From: Lachnospiraceae bacterium
Lineage (GTDB): Bacteria > Bacillota > Clostridia > Lachnospirales > Lachnospiraceae
Length of the DNA: 64,000 nucleotides
NCBI GenBank assembly: GCA_910576125.1
Contig: CAJTHM010000001.1
Span: 62,001 to 126,000 of the forward strand
Direction of reading: 5' to 3'
Shown piece by piece: positions 27,689 to 36,949 of this stretch. How positions within the stretch are numbered: the first letter of the stretch is position 1; each line of letters starts with the position of its first letter. The translations under genes and the position numbers were made by a program. A model generated the notes under the pieces. The model searched no databases, was not told where the DNA came from, and saw nothing but the letters and a program-made list of their open reading frames with translations.

Positions 27689-29863
27689 TCAATTCTTTTG
27701 ATAAATCTCCGAGGAGACCACTTTTCCGTCTTCCCACGCCAGGTCTACCGCTTTTCCGCCCTTTATCCGAAGCCCCTTTGCATAGCCGGAGGCGAACTGC
27801 TTCGGAAGAGCGGGCAGGAGCTTCACCTCTCCTCCCCTATCCTGCACCAGCATGTTGCAGATGCCTGCAATACCGCCGAAATTGCCGTCAATCTGGAAAG
27901 GCTCATGGGCATCCCAGAGGTTGGGGTAGGTGGACCTTGTCAGGAGAATGTGCAGGTACTCCCAGGCTTTCTCCCCGTCGCCCAGTACACCGAACAGATT
28001 CACGATCCAGGCGCAGCTCCATCCTGTGTATCCGCCGCCGTTTTTCAGGCGGTTCTCCAGAGAAACGCGGGCCGCCTGCTTCATTTCCGCCTTTCCCTCC
28101 CACAGTTCCGAGGGAAACAGGCCGTACAGATGGGACACATGCCTGTGGCCGGGCTCCACTTCCCGGTATTCCCTGGCCCATTCCAGAATCTGTCCGTAAC
28201 TGCCCCGTTTCACAGGCTCCAGCCGCCCCAGCTTTTCCTTCACTTCCTCTGTCAGAGGCTCCTCTATCCCCAGAATCTCGCAGATGGATAGATAATGACA
28301 AAAGACATCCTCTGTCAGCTCCAGATCCATGGCGGAAGCATAAGTGACCGAGCACTTCTCCCCGGCCTCATTATAATAGACATTTTCCGGGGAGGTGGAG
28401 GGACAGGTCACATACCGGCCCTGATGCTCCACCAGCCAGTCTGCCAGGAACAGAGCACACTCCCTGAACACGGGATAGGCTCTCTCCCTCAGGAATGCCT
28501 TATCCCCGGTGTATTCGTAATACCGATAAAATTCCTGCACCAGCCAGGACATTCCCATGGGCCACATGCCCCATGTCACGCTGCCGTCCTGCCCCGCCTC
28601 ATTGCCATAAACGATGCCCACCGGGTTGGTGGCATACCACCCGTCGGCATTGTGGTGGTGGACGGTTCCCCGGCAGCGGTAATTGACTGCCGCCGTCCGC
28701 TTTCCGCGCTCTGCCAGCTTCTCCACATAGGAGAGATAGGCCTCCATGCACTCCTCCAGCCCGCAGCTCAAGACGGGCCAGTAGTTCATCTGCAGGTTGA
28801 TATTGGTGGTCCAGTTGCTGCTCCAGGGGGGCTGCATCTCCCAGCTCCAGATTCCCTGGAGATTGGCCGGAAAACTCCCCTCTCTGGAGGATGCTATCAT
28901 AAGGTAGCGGCCATACTGGAAATACAGCGCGAATAGCCCGTTGTCCTCGCCGCCGTCTTTCAGGTTCTGCAGGCGGACATCCGTGGGCAGCTCTATCTGT
29001 TCTCCCAGATACAGTTCCACCTTGTCAAATATCTTCCTGTAATCCGTGATGTGCGTTTCTTTGATGGCAGCATAGTCCCCCGCAAGCGCCGCAGGCTGTA
29101 CCATTTCTACGGACAGCACCGCACGGGAGGCGCCTTTTATCCGAATCCTGCCATCGGCCACAACCAGCTCGCCGTCGCTCTCCAGCACTTTGATTCTGCC
29201 CGTGAAACGGATTCCTCTGTAGCCCCAGACTATGGCCTCCTCTCCCTGGCGCACATAGCAGGGATCTGCATGCTCCGGACATTTGCCCCGGATCCGCAGG
29301 CCTTCTGCCTCCGACTCCGAAACGCACTTCAGCCGGGAATCCAGGAAAATCTCCAGCTCCATCACCGGCCGGGATGCCTCCAGGGACATGACAACCGCCT
29401 TGCCCGGATAGGTGGCGAAGACTTCTCTGTGATATTGAACGCCCTCCGCCTGGAAATCCACATAAGATATAGCCTCCTCCAGATCCAGGCTGCGGCGGTA
29501 GTTCTCTGTCTCAGGCTCCTTAGTCTTGTCCTGGCCGCCCAGGTTCCGATAGACGATATGCAGATTGCCCAGAGGAAGGTAGTTCTCGTTGAACTCTCCC
29601 ATCATGTTCCGGCGAATCATCTCTTCCGCCTCAGGTACTCTGTCCTGGAAAATCAGTTCCCGCACTTTCTGCAGGCTGTCGTATGCCCCCGGATTGGCCT
29701 TGTCTTTCTCATAGCCGCTCCACAGGCTGTCCTCATTCAGCCCCAGCATCTCCTCCCGGGCGCCGCCCCATATCATGGCTCCTAATTTCCCGTTTCCTAC
29801 AGGCAGAGTCTCTTCCCACCGCCCTGCGGGCTTTGCATAATACAGTTCCAGTTTCCTGCCCAT
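27689..29863 (-). CDS. GH95-family alpha-L-fucosidase
   Basis: GH95 enzymes are mostly inverting alpha-1,2-L-fucosidases; some act on alpha-L-galactose. The 724-aa protein begins with the family's hallmark LPVGNGKLGAMIWGGAREEM and LGLNEDSLWSG. The toroid region shows NLQGIWSWEMQPPWSSNW, NINLQMNYWPVLSCGLEECM and AHEPFQIDGNFGGIAGICNM, the last a nearly invariant GH95 block. There is no signal peptide, so it acts on imported oligosaccharide. Length is slightly below the usual 750-800. A promoter lies upstream at 29948-29975. It probably forms an operon with the GH78-like gene. Confidence 0.92.
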   Translation of the reverse strand: MGRKLELYYAKPAGRWEETLPVGNGKLGAMIWGGAREEMLGLNEDSLWSGYEKDKANPGAYDSLQKVRELIFQDRVPEAEEMIRRNMMGEFNENYLPLGNLHIVYRNLGGQDKTKEPETENYRRSLDLEEAISYVDFQAEGVQYHREVFATYPGKAVVMSLEASRPVMELEIFLDSRLKCVSESEAEGLRIRGKCPEHADPCYVRQGEEAIVWGYRGIRFTGRIKVLESDGELVVADGRIRIKGASRAVLSVEMVQPAALAGDYAAIKETHITDYRKIFDKVELYLGEQIELPTDVRLQNLKDGGEDNGLFALYFQYGRYLMIASSREGSFPANLQGIWSWEMQPPWSSNWTTNINLQMNYWPVLSCGLEECMEAYLSYVEKLAERGKRTAAVNYRCRGTVHHHNADGWYATNPVGIVYGNEAGQDGSVTWGMWPMGMSWLVQEFYRYYEYTGDKAFLRERAYPVFRECALFLADWLVEHQGRYVTCPSTSPENVYYNEAGEKCSVTYASAMDLELTEDVFCHYLSICEILGIEEPLTEEVKEKLGRLEPVKRGSYGQILEWAREYREVEPGHRHVSHLYGLFPSELWEGKAEMKQAARVSLENRLKNGGGYTGWSCAWIVNLFGVLGDGEKAWEYLHILLTRSTYPNLWDAHEPFQIDGNFGGIAGICNMLVQDRGGEVKLLPALPKQFASGYAKGLRIKGGKAVDLAWEDGKVVSSEIYQKN

Positions 29864-29947
29864 CCTTTACCTCCTCATTTCGGCGCATATGCCCGTGGAC
29901 GGACATCGCCGAATAGTCAACTTTTCTTACAAACACCTGTTGGAATC

Positions 29948-29975
29948 ATTTTAACATCTCACCGGGCAATGTCAA
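29948..29975 (-). promoter_or_regulatory. Promoter of the GH95/GH78 operon
   Basis: TTGACA (29970-29975) and TAAAAT (29948-29953) lie on the minus strand with a 16-bp spacer, about 85 bp before the GH95 start. It follows the terminator of the alpha-galactosidase gene, so the two enzyme units can be controlled separately. Confidence 0.65.
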
Positions 29976-30078
29976 CTGATTTCCGTTATTTTATCCAGCG
30001 GAAACAGAAACACTGCACATCGCTTCGGTTTCGGTGCCGATAAACAGCCTGAAAAACTAGAATGATAAGAAATTGGCA

Positions 30079-30106
30079 AAAGCCGTGCCCCGGAAGACAC
30101 GGCTTT
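30079..30106 (-). terminator. Terminator of alpha-galactosidase gene
   Basis: AAAGCCGTG (30079-30087) pairs with CACGGCTTT (30098-30106); on the minus strand a TTTT run follows. It lies about 100 bp after the gene stop, beyond the repeat element. Confidence 0.75.
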
Positions 30107-30111
30107 CTGCC

Positions 30112-30197
30112 ATACTACATAACGTCAGATTTTATACTGTTTAGCGATTTCACTTGCCGTGAAACCAGGCTGCATTGGGTAAACATATATGGCCTGA
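30112..30197 (-). repeat. Inverted-repeat element, copy 2
   Basis: This copy shares ATACTACATAACG (30112-30124) and AAACATATATGGC (about 30181-30193) with the element at 9733-9791. It is 27-30 bp longer because the core carries an extra hairpin, TTTCAC-TTGCC-GTGAAA (30148-30164). It lies just after the alpha-galactosidase stop codon and before its terminator. The rest of the 29864-30207 gap holds the terminator and GH95 promoter. Confidence 0.6.
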
Positions 30198-30207
30198 TTT
30201 ACGACTC

Positions 30208-32421
30208 TCAGATTTCATACAACTCCATCTGGTACGCGGCATACTCTTCCATCTTCATCGGTATGGGAAGTCCTGCGTTCATCAGCGCCGCGCCAAAATA
30301 GCGCTTATGGGACCGGGCATCCTCGTATACCGCGTCCGGCTTCAGGCCTTTGAGCCTGACATAATGCACCGGCATGTTCCCATGGATTTCCAGCATCACC
30401 GCGCTCAGCAGCGCCCTGCTCTTGTCTTCGGAGACGAACATCCAGGCCCCGAAAGCCTCCCGGAAAGGATCTGACAGCCGATAGTAATCCCCCCGGTAAA
30501 TCAGGGGCGCGTATTCTTTAAACTGCCTTACCTGCTCCTTTATCTCCTCTTTCTCCTCCGGGGACAGTTTCCCGGGATCCAGCTCATAGCCGAAAGTCCC
30601 CGCCATGGCCACTACCCCTCTGGTGCGGAGGCTTGTCCTGCGGCCGGTCTGGTGATTGGGCACAGCCGACACATGGGCACCCACCGCAGAGGCGGGATAG
30701 AAAAAGGACGTGCCATACTGAATCCGCACCCTGTCCACCGCGTCCGTGTTGTCGCTGCACCAGATCTGGGGCGTATAATACAGCATCCCGGCGTCGAATC
30801 TTCCGCCTCCGCCGCTGCAGCCCTCTATCATGATGTCAGGATAGCGCTGCATCAGCTTTTCCAGGAAATCATACACGCCGATCATATAATCGTAGGTCAC
30901 TTTCCCCTGCGCATTCCGGGCGGAATAGATATCGGAGAGGCTTCGGTTCATATCCCACTTCACATATTCCACATTCCCCTGCTCCAGCACACCGCATATC
31001 TCCCGGAACACATATTCCCGCACCTCTTCCCTGGAAAAGTCCAGCACCAGCTGATTCCTGCCGCGCACCGGCTCTCTGCCCGGAATCCGCAGCGCCCAGT
31101 CCGGATGCTCCCTGTACAGATTGCTGTCCTCGGACACCATCTCCGGCTCGATCCAGATACCGAACTTCACCCCGAATCCGTTGATGCGCTCTATCATCTC
31201 ACCCAGCGTGCACCCCAGTTTCCGCTCATTGACCTGCCAGTCTCCCAGGCCGCTGTTGTCATCCTCCCGCTTGCCGAACCAGCCGTCATCCATGACCACC
31301 ATGTCGATTCCAAGCTCCGCGGCGCTCTCGGCCAGGGCGCAGATGGTGTCGGCGTTGAAATCGAAATACGACGCCTCCCAGCTGTTCAGAAGCACCGGCC
31401 GAATCCGGTCGCGAAATTTTCCTCTGCAGATATGGTTCCGGACCGCACCGTGGAACATCCTGGAAAGCGCGCCCAGTCCCCTGTCCGTATGCCCCAGGAC
31501 CACCTCGGGCAGCACAAGCGACTCCCCGGGCTTTAAGGGATAATGGAACAGGTCGCTCTGCAGCCCCATCATCACCCGGGTCTGGTCATACTGATCCCGC
31601 TCCGCCTCGCACATAAAATTCCCGCTGTAGACGAACATCATACCATAACAGCTCCCGTTTTCCTCCGTGGCGTTCCTGTCCGTTACAATCACTGCCGGGT
31701 TATACTGATGGCTGGAAGTCCCCCTGCGGCTGCCAATCAGTTGACTGCCATGGTCAATATGGGTGCGCTGCAGATTCCGCTCCATGGCATGCCTCCCATG
31801 GAAACTAATCAGGTCATACTCCCCGGCCACAAAATCCATACAGGCCGACAACGCTTTCTCCACCACAATCTCCCCGGAACCGCCATTGCAAATCACGGCG
31901 CTTCTGGTAATGATATCTTCTTTCTCCAGCACTCCGTAAAGAAGCCTGACCTCCACGCCGCTGACGGAATCCCGCAGCACAATCTCCAGAGTCTCCGCCT
32001 CCTCCTCTTTGGCGTACACCGCCGGAAGCCCCTGCAGGCCATATTTGCCTTTCCTCACCTCATGGCTCACATAGCGCAGGTCGCAGCTCTCCGATCCGTC
32101 CTCATTCCGGAGGGCGAAAGCGCTGCTGCGAAAATCCCCCGTCCCCAGGCTCGGGTATTCCTGGGGAAGGGCGTCCAGGGAGTAAGTCCTGTCTAACCCC
32201 ACCGCGGCAGGATTCCCGGAGAAGCCCCTGTCATAATACGTCAGAAGATAGTCCATGGAAAGCCTTTCCTCCATTTGGCCGGATATCTTTCCTCCGTAAT
32301 ACAAATGCATAAGAAAGCCGTAGGCATCCACCTTCATCTGATAAGTGGAATGCGCTGTGTGTATCGTAAAGATACGATTCGAGCCGGAATGCTCTTTATC
32401 CCTTTGATAAATTATCGCCAT
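30208..32421 (-). CDS. GH36 alpha-galactosidase
   Basis: This removes terminal alpha-galactose from oligosaccharides such as raffinose, melibiose or host glycans. The 737-aa protein is full length for intracellular GH36 (AgaN/RafA/MelA type). The nucleophile Asp is in EYVKWDMNRS and the acid/base Asp in WCSDNTDAVDR. MDDGWFGKREDDNSGLGDW and GIWIEPEMVSEDSNLY are conserved substrate-site segments, and IEGCSGGGGRFD is the family cysteine/glycine loop. The N-terminal half is the usual beta-domain. There is no signal peptide. It follows the second importer by 175 bp with a stem-loop between them. The ribosome site is weak. Confidence 0.95.
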   Translation of the reverse strand: MAIIYQRDKEHSGSNRIFTIHTAHSTYQMKVDAYGFLMHLYYGGKISGQMEERLSMDYLLTYYDRGFSGNPAAVGLDRTYSLDALPQEYPSLGTGDFRSSAFALRNEDGSESCDLRYVSHEVRKGKYGLQGLPAVYAKEEEAETLEIVLRDSVSGVEVRLLYGVLEKEDIITRSAVICNGGSGEIVVEKALSACMDFVAGEYDLISFHGRHAMERNLQRTHIDHGSQLIGSRRGTSSHQYNPAVIVTDRNATEENGSCYGMMFVYSGNFMCEAERDQYDQTRVMMGLQSDLFHYPLKPGESLVLPEVVLGHTDRGLGALSRMFHGAVRNHICRGKFRDRIRPVLLNSWEASYFDFNADTICALAESAAELGIDMVVMDDGWFGKREDDNSGLGDWQVNERKLGCTLGEMIERINGFGVKFGIWIEPEMVSEDSNLYREHPDWALRIPGREPVRGRNQLVLDFSREEVREYVFREICGVLEQGNVEYVKWDMNRSLSDIYSARNAQGKVTYDYMIGVYDFLEKLMQRYPDIMIEGCSGGGGRFDAGMLYYTPQIWCSDNTDAVDRVRIQYGTSFFYPASAVGAHVSAVPNHQTGRRTSLRTRGVVAMAGTFGYELDPGKLSPEEKEEIKEQVRQFKEYAPLIYRGDYYRLSDPFREAFGAWMFVSEDKSRALLSAVMLEIHGNMPVHYVRLKGLKPDAVYEDARSHKRYFGAALMNAGLPIPMKMEEYAAYQMELYEI

Positions 32422-32516
32422 AGCCCTGTCTCTGCTTATCCCTTTCTTTTTTCTATATTATAGACAACAGTATAGCCTATTTCGGACACGCTTTCAACAC
32501 CAAGATTGCAAAAAGT

Positions 32517-32572
32517 AAAACCAGCCGGAACACCCCGCGTTTTCCCACGGAATGCCCCGGCTGTATCCAAAT
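32517..32572 (-). terminator. Possible terminator after the importer genes
   Basis: On the minus strand CAGCCGG and CCGGCTG close a long, imperfect stem over 32522-32572, followed by GGTTTT. It would reduce read-through from the permeases into the alpha-galactosidase gene. Confidence 0.5.
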
Positions 32573-32596
32573 TCCTCCCAATCCGGAACCGCAGCC

Positions 32597-33442
32597 CTAC
32601 TTCACCGCCCCGTTGGTGACTCCGTTCAGGATCTGCTTCTGGCACACCAGATAGAAAATCAGGATCGGAATCAACGACAGCAGATAGGACGCGAACGCCA
32701 GGTTATAGTTGGTCCCGAACTGGGACTGGAAGTTCAGCTGTGCCAAAGGCAGGGTGTTCTCCCCGGAACCGGCCATGATGATCAGGGGCGTCATCACATC
32801 GTTCCACACCGCCAGCGCCGTGATCACGGCCACCGTGGCGTGCATGGGTCCCATGATGGGGAAGATGATGCTCCAGTAGGTCCTCCAGGTGGAAGCGCCG
32901 TCCACCCTGGCCGCCTCCTCCAGGGCCATGGGGATGTTCACCAGGTACCCGGAGTACAGCATGATGTTCATGGGCATATAGAACACCACATACAGGAGGA
33001 TGACGCCCCCCCAGTTGGCCAGGTGCAGCTCCGCCGTCTGCTTCGCCAGGGGCATCATCAGGATGGCGAAGGGCACGAACATGCCGCTGACGATGAACAG
33101 GTACACGAAGCTGTAGAACTTGCTGTGGGCCTTATTGCGCCCTAAGGCATAGCCCATCAGGGAATGCACCAATACGGACAGCACGATGGTGCTTATGGAG
33201 ATCAGCAGGCTGTTTTGCAGGGAGTGCCAGAAATCCGTCACTCTCATGGCCTCCCGGAAATTGTCCAGGCTCCAGGTCTTGGGCAGGGACAGGATGCCGC
33301 TGATGCTGTTGGTCATCTCAGAGGGCTGCTTGAAGGCGATCACAATGGTCATGTACAGCGGAAATACAATGGTGGACAGCCCTAAGATAAGCAGTATCAT
33401 GACGGCTTTGTTGGATTTTCCCATGGATGATGTGTGTTTCAT
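32597..33442 (-). CDS. Sugar ABC transporter permease (MalG/LacG-like)
   Basis: This 281-aa inner-membrane permease is of the CUT1 type with six helices; the first is at about 12-32 (AVMILLILGLSTIVFPLYMT). The EAA loop is ALEEAARVDGASTWRTYWSI, and the end LNGVTNGAVK is typical of MalG-type subunits. Its start overlaps the upstream permease stop by 4 bp (ATGA), so translation is coupled. It works with the gene at 33439 and the binding protein at 34334; no ATPase is encoded locally, which suggests a shared MsmX-like ATPase. Confidence 0.93.
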   Translation of the reverse strand: MKHTSSMGKSNKAVMILLILGLSTIVFPLYMTIVIAFKQPSEMTNSISGILSLPKTWSLDNFREAMRVTDFWHSLQNSLLISISTIVLSVLVHSLMGYALGRNKAHSKFYSFVYLFIVSGMFVPFAILMMPLAKQTAELHLANWGGVILLYVVFYMPMNIMLYSGYLVNIPMALEEAARVDGASTWRTYWSIIFPIMGPMHATVAVITALAVWNDVMTPLIIMAGSGENTLPLAQLNFQSQFGTNYNLAFASYLLSLIPILIFYLVCQKQILNGVTNGAVK

Positions 33443-34305
33443 AGCTGCTCCTCCTTTGAACTGGAAAATTTCATCTGGGCAACGGAGATGATGACGATCA
33501 CGATGAAGAACACCACCGCGTTGGCGCTCTGGAACCCGAACTGTCCGCCTGCCATACCGTTATTGTAGATCAGGTAGGAGATGGACTCCGTGCTCTGGGC
33601 AGGGCCGCCCTTGGTCAATGCCACGATCTGGTCGAACACCATCAGGAAGTTCTTCACGCACAGCACCATGTTGATGGAGAAGAACGGGATAATCAGCGGG
33701 AACGTCAGGTACCTGAACTGCTTCCATCCGGTGGCCCCGTCGAGCCCGCCCGCTTCGTACACGTCCTCCGGCACGGTCTGCAGGCCTGAGATGTAGATGA
33801 TGGTATTCATGGCGATGGCCTGCCATGCGCATACGATCATGACGCCGATCCAGGCCTTGCTGGGGCTGGACAGGATGCTGGAGCTCAAAGCCTTGATTCC
33901 GGCCATGTCCGCCAGCGCCGGTATGATGTAAGTAAAAAAGTAGTTGAAGATGTAGCCCACTACCAGGGAACCCAGGATGTTTGGCAGGAAATAGGCCCCC
34001 CGGAAGAATCCCTTGGCCCGGATCTTGCTGTTGAGCCCCAGCGCCAGAAGCAGGCTGAGCACGTTCACTACCACGGTGGTCACAAGGGCCAGCTTGATGG
34101 TGAACCAGTAGGATTTCCCTACCCGCGCATCCGTGAATAAATCGATGTAATTCCGAAGACCAACCCAGTCATATTTGCCGAAGCCTCTGAAATTGGTGAA
34201 ACTGTATATCACGCCCCGAATCAGCGGGATGGTGTTGAAGCAGACGAACAGGGCCAGGATCGGTATGGTAATCAGCATAAATGTTCTTTGTCTGTCATTT
34301 TTCAT
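33439..34305 (-). CDS. Sugar ABC transporter permease (MalF/LacF-like)
   Basis: This is the 288-aa partner permease of the second importer. Six helices are visible, starting at about 10-30 (MLITIPILALFVCFNTIPLI). The EAA loop reads VYEAGGLDGATGWKQFRYLT, with Gly replacing the second Ala of the motif. It starts 28 bp after the binding-protein gene and overlaps the next permease by 4 bp. With alpha-galactosidase next in line, the likely cargo is an alpha-galactoside; this is inferred from neighbours only. Confidence 0.93.
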   Translation of the reverse strand: MKNDRQRTFMLITIPILALFVCFNTIPLIRGVIYSFTNFRGFGKYDWVGLRNYIDLFTDARVGKSYWFTIKLALVTTVVVNVLSLLLALGLNSKIRAKGFFRGAYFLPNILGSLVVGYIFNYFFTYIIPALADMAGIKALSSSILSSPSKAWIGVMIVCAWQAIAMNTIIYISGLQTVPEDVYEAGGLDGATGWKQFRYLTFPLIIPFFSINMVLCVKNFLMVFDQIVALTKGGPAQSTESISYLIYNNGMAGGQFGFQSANAVVFFIVIVIISVAQMKFSSSKEEQL

Positions 34306-34333
34306 GGTCTTTACTCCTTCCCTCCTTCAGGAT

Positions 34334-35626
34334 TTAATGGTTCTGGGCATATTCCTGCACCATGCGGATGATGTCCCTGTTGTACCTCTGCCAGTTGGTG
34401 TCGAAGGTGGCCAGGAAATCATCCACATCCTTCTCAATCAGGAAAGTCTGGAGCAGCGCGTCCACAGACATTTCCGAAGGGTAATAGTGATCCTGATAAT
34501 CCGTCATGTTCCCGGTCTGGATGAACTCCAGCATGCCGTCCAGCATGGAGGCCAGCCGGAAATCGCCGTTTTTGCAGGGAACCGCGTTCTGGTCATCGAT
34601 GTACTGCTGTATGTTCTCGTCCGCAAGGAGGAAATCCAGGACTTCGTAGGCGGCTTCCTTGTCGGGGCAGTCCGCCATGACGCAAAAGCCCAGATCGATA
34701 CCGGAATTCAGCGTCCGGTCGTCTTTATTGTCGCAGGCGGGCATCACAAAGGAGTCGATGTCCAGATCCGGATTCACGGAGAGAATCTGAGGAGTGGCGT
34801 AGCTTCCGATGGGGTACATGGCCGATTCCCCTCTGGCGAAGGCGGTACAGGCGTCATTGTACCCGTAGGCGAAAGGATCCTCGGGGCCGTAGGGCAGAAG
34901 CTGCGCATATTTCTCCGCCAGCTCTCTGTACTGGTCCGTAAAGGTGGTCTCGCCGCGGTTGACCTGCTTGGTGGTGTCCGAGGGCGCCAGCTCCACGGCC
35001 ATGGCGTTCCAGGGCGCCAGACAGGTCCAGGTGTCCTTGAAGCCGAAATAGAAAGGCAGGATCCCCTCCGCCTGGATGTCGTCGCAGAGGGCCAGCAGCT
35101 CCTCCCAGGTCTCCGGGATCTTCCAGCCGTGGTCAGCGAACATCTGCCGGTTGTAGAGCACGCCCGCCGCGTTGGCCACATAGGGCAAGATATAGGTACC
35201 GTCCACAGGCACAAACTCCAGGGCCTCGGCAATGTCCAGGTATCCCTGGTTGATGCTCTGCAGCCCGCTATAATCTGACATATCTGTCAGGATTTCAGCG
35301 TCCACAAAGTAGGAATAGTTGATGTCGCCGCCGATTCCGATGATGTCCGGATAGTCCTCCCGGATGAACCTGGTCTTGAGGATGGTGGTGGCATCGTTGG
35401 GAGAGTTGATGGTCAGATGGATGTCGTCATGGGTGGCGTTGAACTGCTCTTCCACCGTCTTGAAGTAGTTGGCCGCCTCCGGCTTGTACTGGACGATTTC
35501 GATTTCAGTCTTGCCGCTGTTCCCGGACGAAGCACATCCCGCAACGGGAAGCATGGCTGTCATGCAGCACAGCGCTATTCCCACGCATTTTGTTCTCTTT
35601 CCATGGAAAAACTTCTTTCCATTCAT
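34334..35626 (-). CDS. Sugar-binding lipoprotein (family 1 SBP)
   Basis: This 430-aa extracellular binding protein serves the second importer. The signal peptide ends in the lipobox VAGCA (Cys near residue 31), and the mature part begins SSGNSGKTEIEIVQYKPEA. The rest is a two-lobe sugar-binding fold of normal CUT1 size. The start at ATG 35626 has AAAGGAG 8 bp upstream. It heads the operon with the two permeases and is divergent from an AraC gene. A pair of direct repeats in the shared region may bind that regulator. Confidence 0.93.
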   Translation of the reverse strand: MNGKKFFHGKRTKCVGIALCCMTAMLPVAGCASSGNSGKTEIEIVQYKPEAANYFKTVEEQFNATHDDIHLTINSPNDATTILKTRFIREDYPDIIGIGGDINYSYFVDAEILTDMSDYSGLQSINQGYLDIAEALEFVPVDGTYILPYVANAAGVLYNRQMFADHGWKIPETWEELLALCDDIQAEGILPFYFGFKDTWTCLAPWNAMAVELAPSDTTKQVNRGETTFTDQYRELAEKYAQLLPYGPEDPFAYGYNDACTAFARGESAMYPIGSYATPQILSVNPDLDIDSFVMPACDNKDDRTLNSGIDLGFCVMADCPDKEAAYEVLDFLLADENIQQYIDDQNAVPCKNGDFRLASMLDGMLEFIQTGNMTDYQDHYYPSEMSVDALLQTFLIEKDVDDFLATFDTNWQRYNRDIIRMVQEYAQNH

Positions 35627-35745
35627 GGCATTCGCTCCTTTTCATTTTAGTCCAGCACCTGTCCGGACAGACACTGGTATCCGGATTTCGATTTCATCCA
35701 TGATATCTCTCAACCGGATTTTTTTGATAGAAATATGATAACATG

Positions 35746-35797
35746 CCATTATGCTATCAGAAAATAGTATAATTTTGCATATTTTATACCATTATGC
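35746..35797. promoter_or_regulatory. Direct repeats, candidate AraC binding sites
   Basis: CCATTATGC occurs at 35746-35754 and again at 35789-35797, 43 bp apart, close to four helical turns. They lie in the 306-bp space between the binding-protein gene and the divergent AraC gene. Same-face direct repeats are the usual form of AraC sites. The minus-strand promoter itself could not be fixed with confidence. Confidence 0.45.
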
Positions 35798-35815
35798 CAC
35801 TTTTTCAGAATTTTG

Positions 35816-35845
35816 TTGAAGTCAGTCAGCATTTTGGTATATAAT
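35816..35845 (+). promoter_or_regulatory. Promoter of the second AraC gene
   Basis: TTGAAG (35816-35821) and TATAAT (35840-35845) are spaced by 18 bp, about 89 bp before the start codon at 35934. Confidence 0.6.
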
Positions 35846-35933
35846 CACGATTACAGGGTTCGCGTAGCAGTTCCTATGATATCATGACTCTTGCGCGGAA
35901 ATTATCAGATACTATTCCACAAAGAGGTGCTTT

Positions 35934-36791
35934 ATGAGCGAGGTAATTTTTTCCGTTTTTCCAAGCGAGAATTTTATTGACCTGGGGCTCTATCAATTTG
36001 GCTGGGAACAGTGCGATCCATCCCACTCTTTCGGGCCGGCTGCAAGGAATCACTATCTGTTCCATTTATGTCTGTCCGGCACCGGCAGACTCTTTGCGGA
36101 GAACTCCAGAGGAGAATCTATCGAATACCAGATCAAAAGCGGGCAGGGCTTTCTGCTTTTCCCCAACCAGGTAGCCACTTATATCGCGGACCATGAGCTC
36201 CCCTGGGAGTATGTGTGGATTGAATTCGACGGGCTGCGGGCCAAGGAGAACATCGAACTGGCCGGATTCTCCCCCTCACAGCCGGTGTACAGGGCCCGCC
36301 ACAAGGATGTCTACGAAATGCTGAAAGAAGAGATGCTCTATATCGTGCACCACAAGGAGGAGACTCCGTTCCACCTGATCGGGCATCTGTATCTGTTCAT
36401 GGACAGCCTGGTGCGCTCCTCCTCCGCGCCACAGACCGTAAAGGGAGGCCGTCTGCGTGATTTTTATATTAAGGAAGCTTTCTCCTTTATCGAACAGAAT
36501 TTCCAGAACGATATTTCTGTAGAAGATATTGCCGCGGCCTGCGGCCTGAACCGGAGCTATTTCGGGAAGATTTTCCATGAGAGCATGGGGAAGACTCCCC
36601 AGGAGTTTTTGATCTCCTATCGCATGACCAAGGCCACGGAGCTTCTGAAACTGACAGACCTGTCAATTTGCGATATCGGGAATGTGGTGGGGTATCCCAA
36701 TCAGCTGCACTTTTCCAGAGCCTTCAAAAATGTGTACGGCGTCTCCCCCAGGGATTGGCGGTATGAGCATGCCGGAAAGCGTCCTCGGTAG
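35934..36791 (+). CDS. AraC-family transcriptional regulator
   Basis: This 285-aa regulator has an N-terminal cupin sensing domain (YLFHLCLSGTGRLFAENSRG, FLLFPNQVATYIADHELPWE) and a C-terminal pair of helix-turn-helix units (about 185-278: IAAACGLNRSYFGKIFHESM and ICDIGNVVGYPNQLHFSRAF). It is divergent from the importer operon at 32597-35626 and probably turns it on in response to the imported sugar. The ribosome site is AGAGGTGC before ATG 35934. Confidence 0.93.
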   Translation: MSEVIFSVFPSENFIDLGLYQFGWEQCDPSHSFGPAARNHYLFHLCLSGTGRLFAENSRGESIEYQIKSGQGFLLFPNQVATYIADHELPWEYVWIEFDGLRAKENIELAGFSPSQPVYRARHKDVYEMLKEEMLYIVHHKEETPFHLIGHLYLFMDSLVRSSSAPQTVKGGRLRDFYIKEAFSFIEQNFQNDISVEDIAAACGLNRSYFGKIFHESMGKTPQEFLISYRMTKATELLKLTDLSICDIGNVVGYPNQLHFSRAFKNVYGVSPRDWRYEHAGKRPR

Positions 36792-36949
36792 GGGGCTGAT
36801 ATAGCTGTGAATTCCTTGTGATGGGATGGCAAAAGCGCTGATGAAACAGGGCTGCAACTGGCAGTTGCCGGATCGCAAGCCTACAATGGTGGCATCGCAA
36901 CCGCCGTTTCTGCTACTATATTGCCATCAAATAGAAGGAGGTCGCGGGT

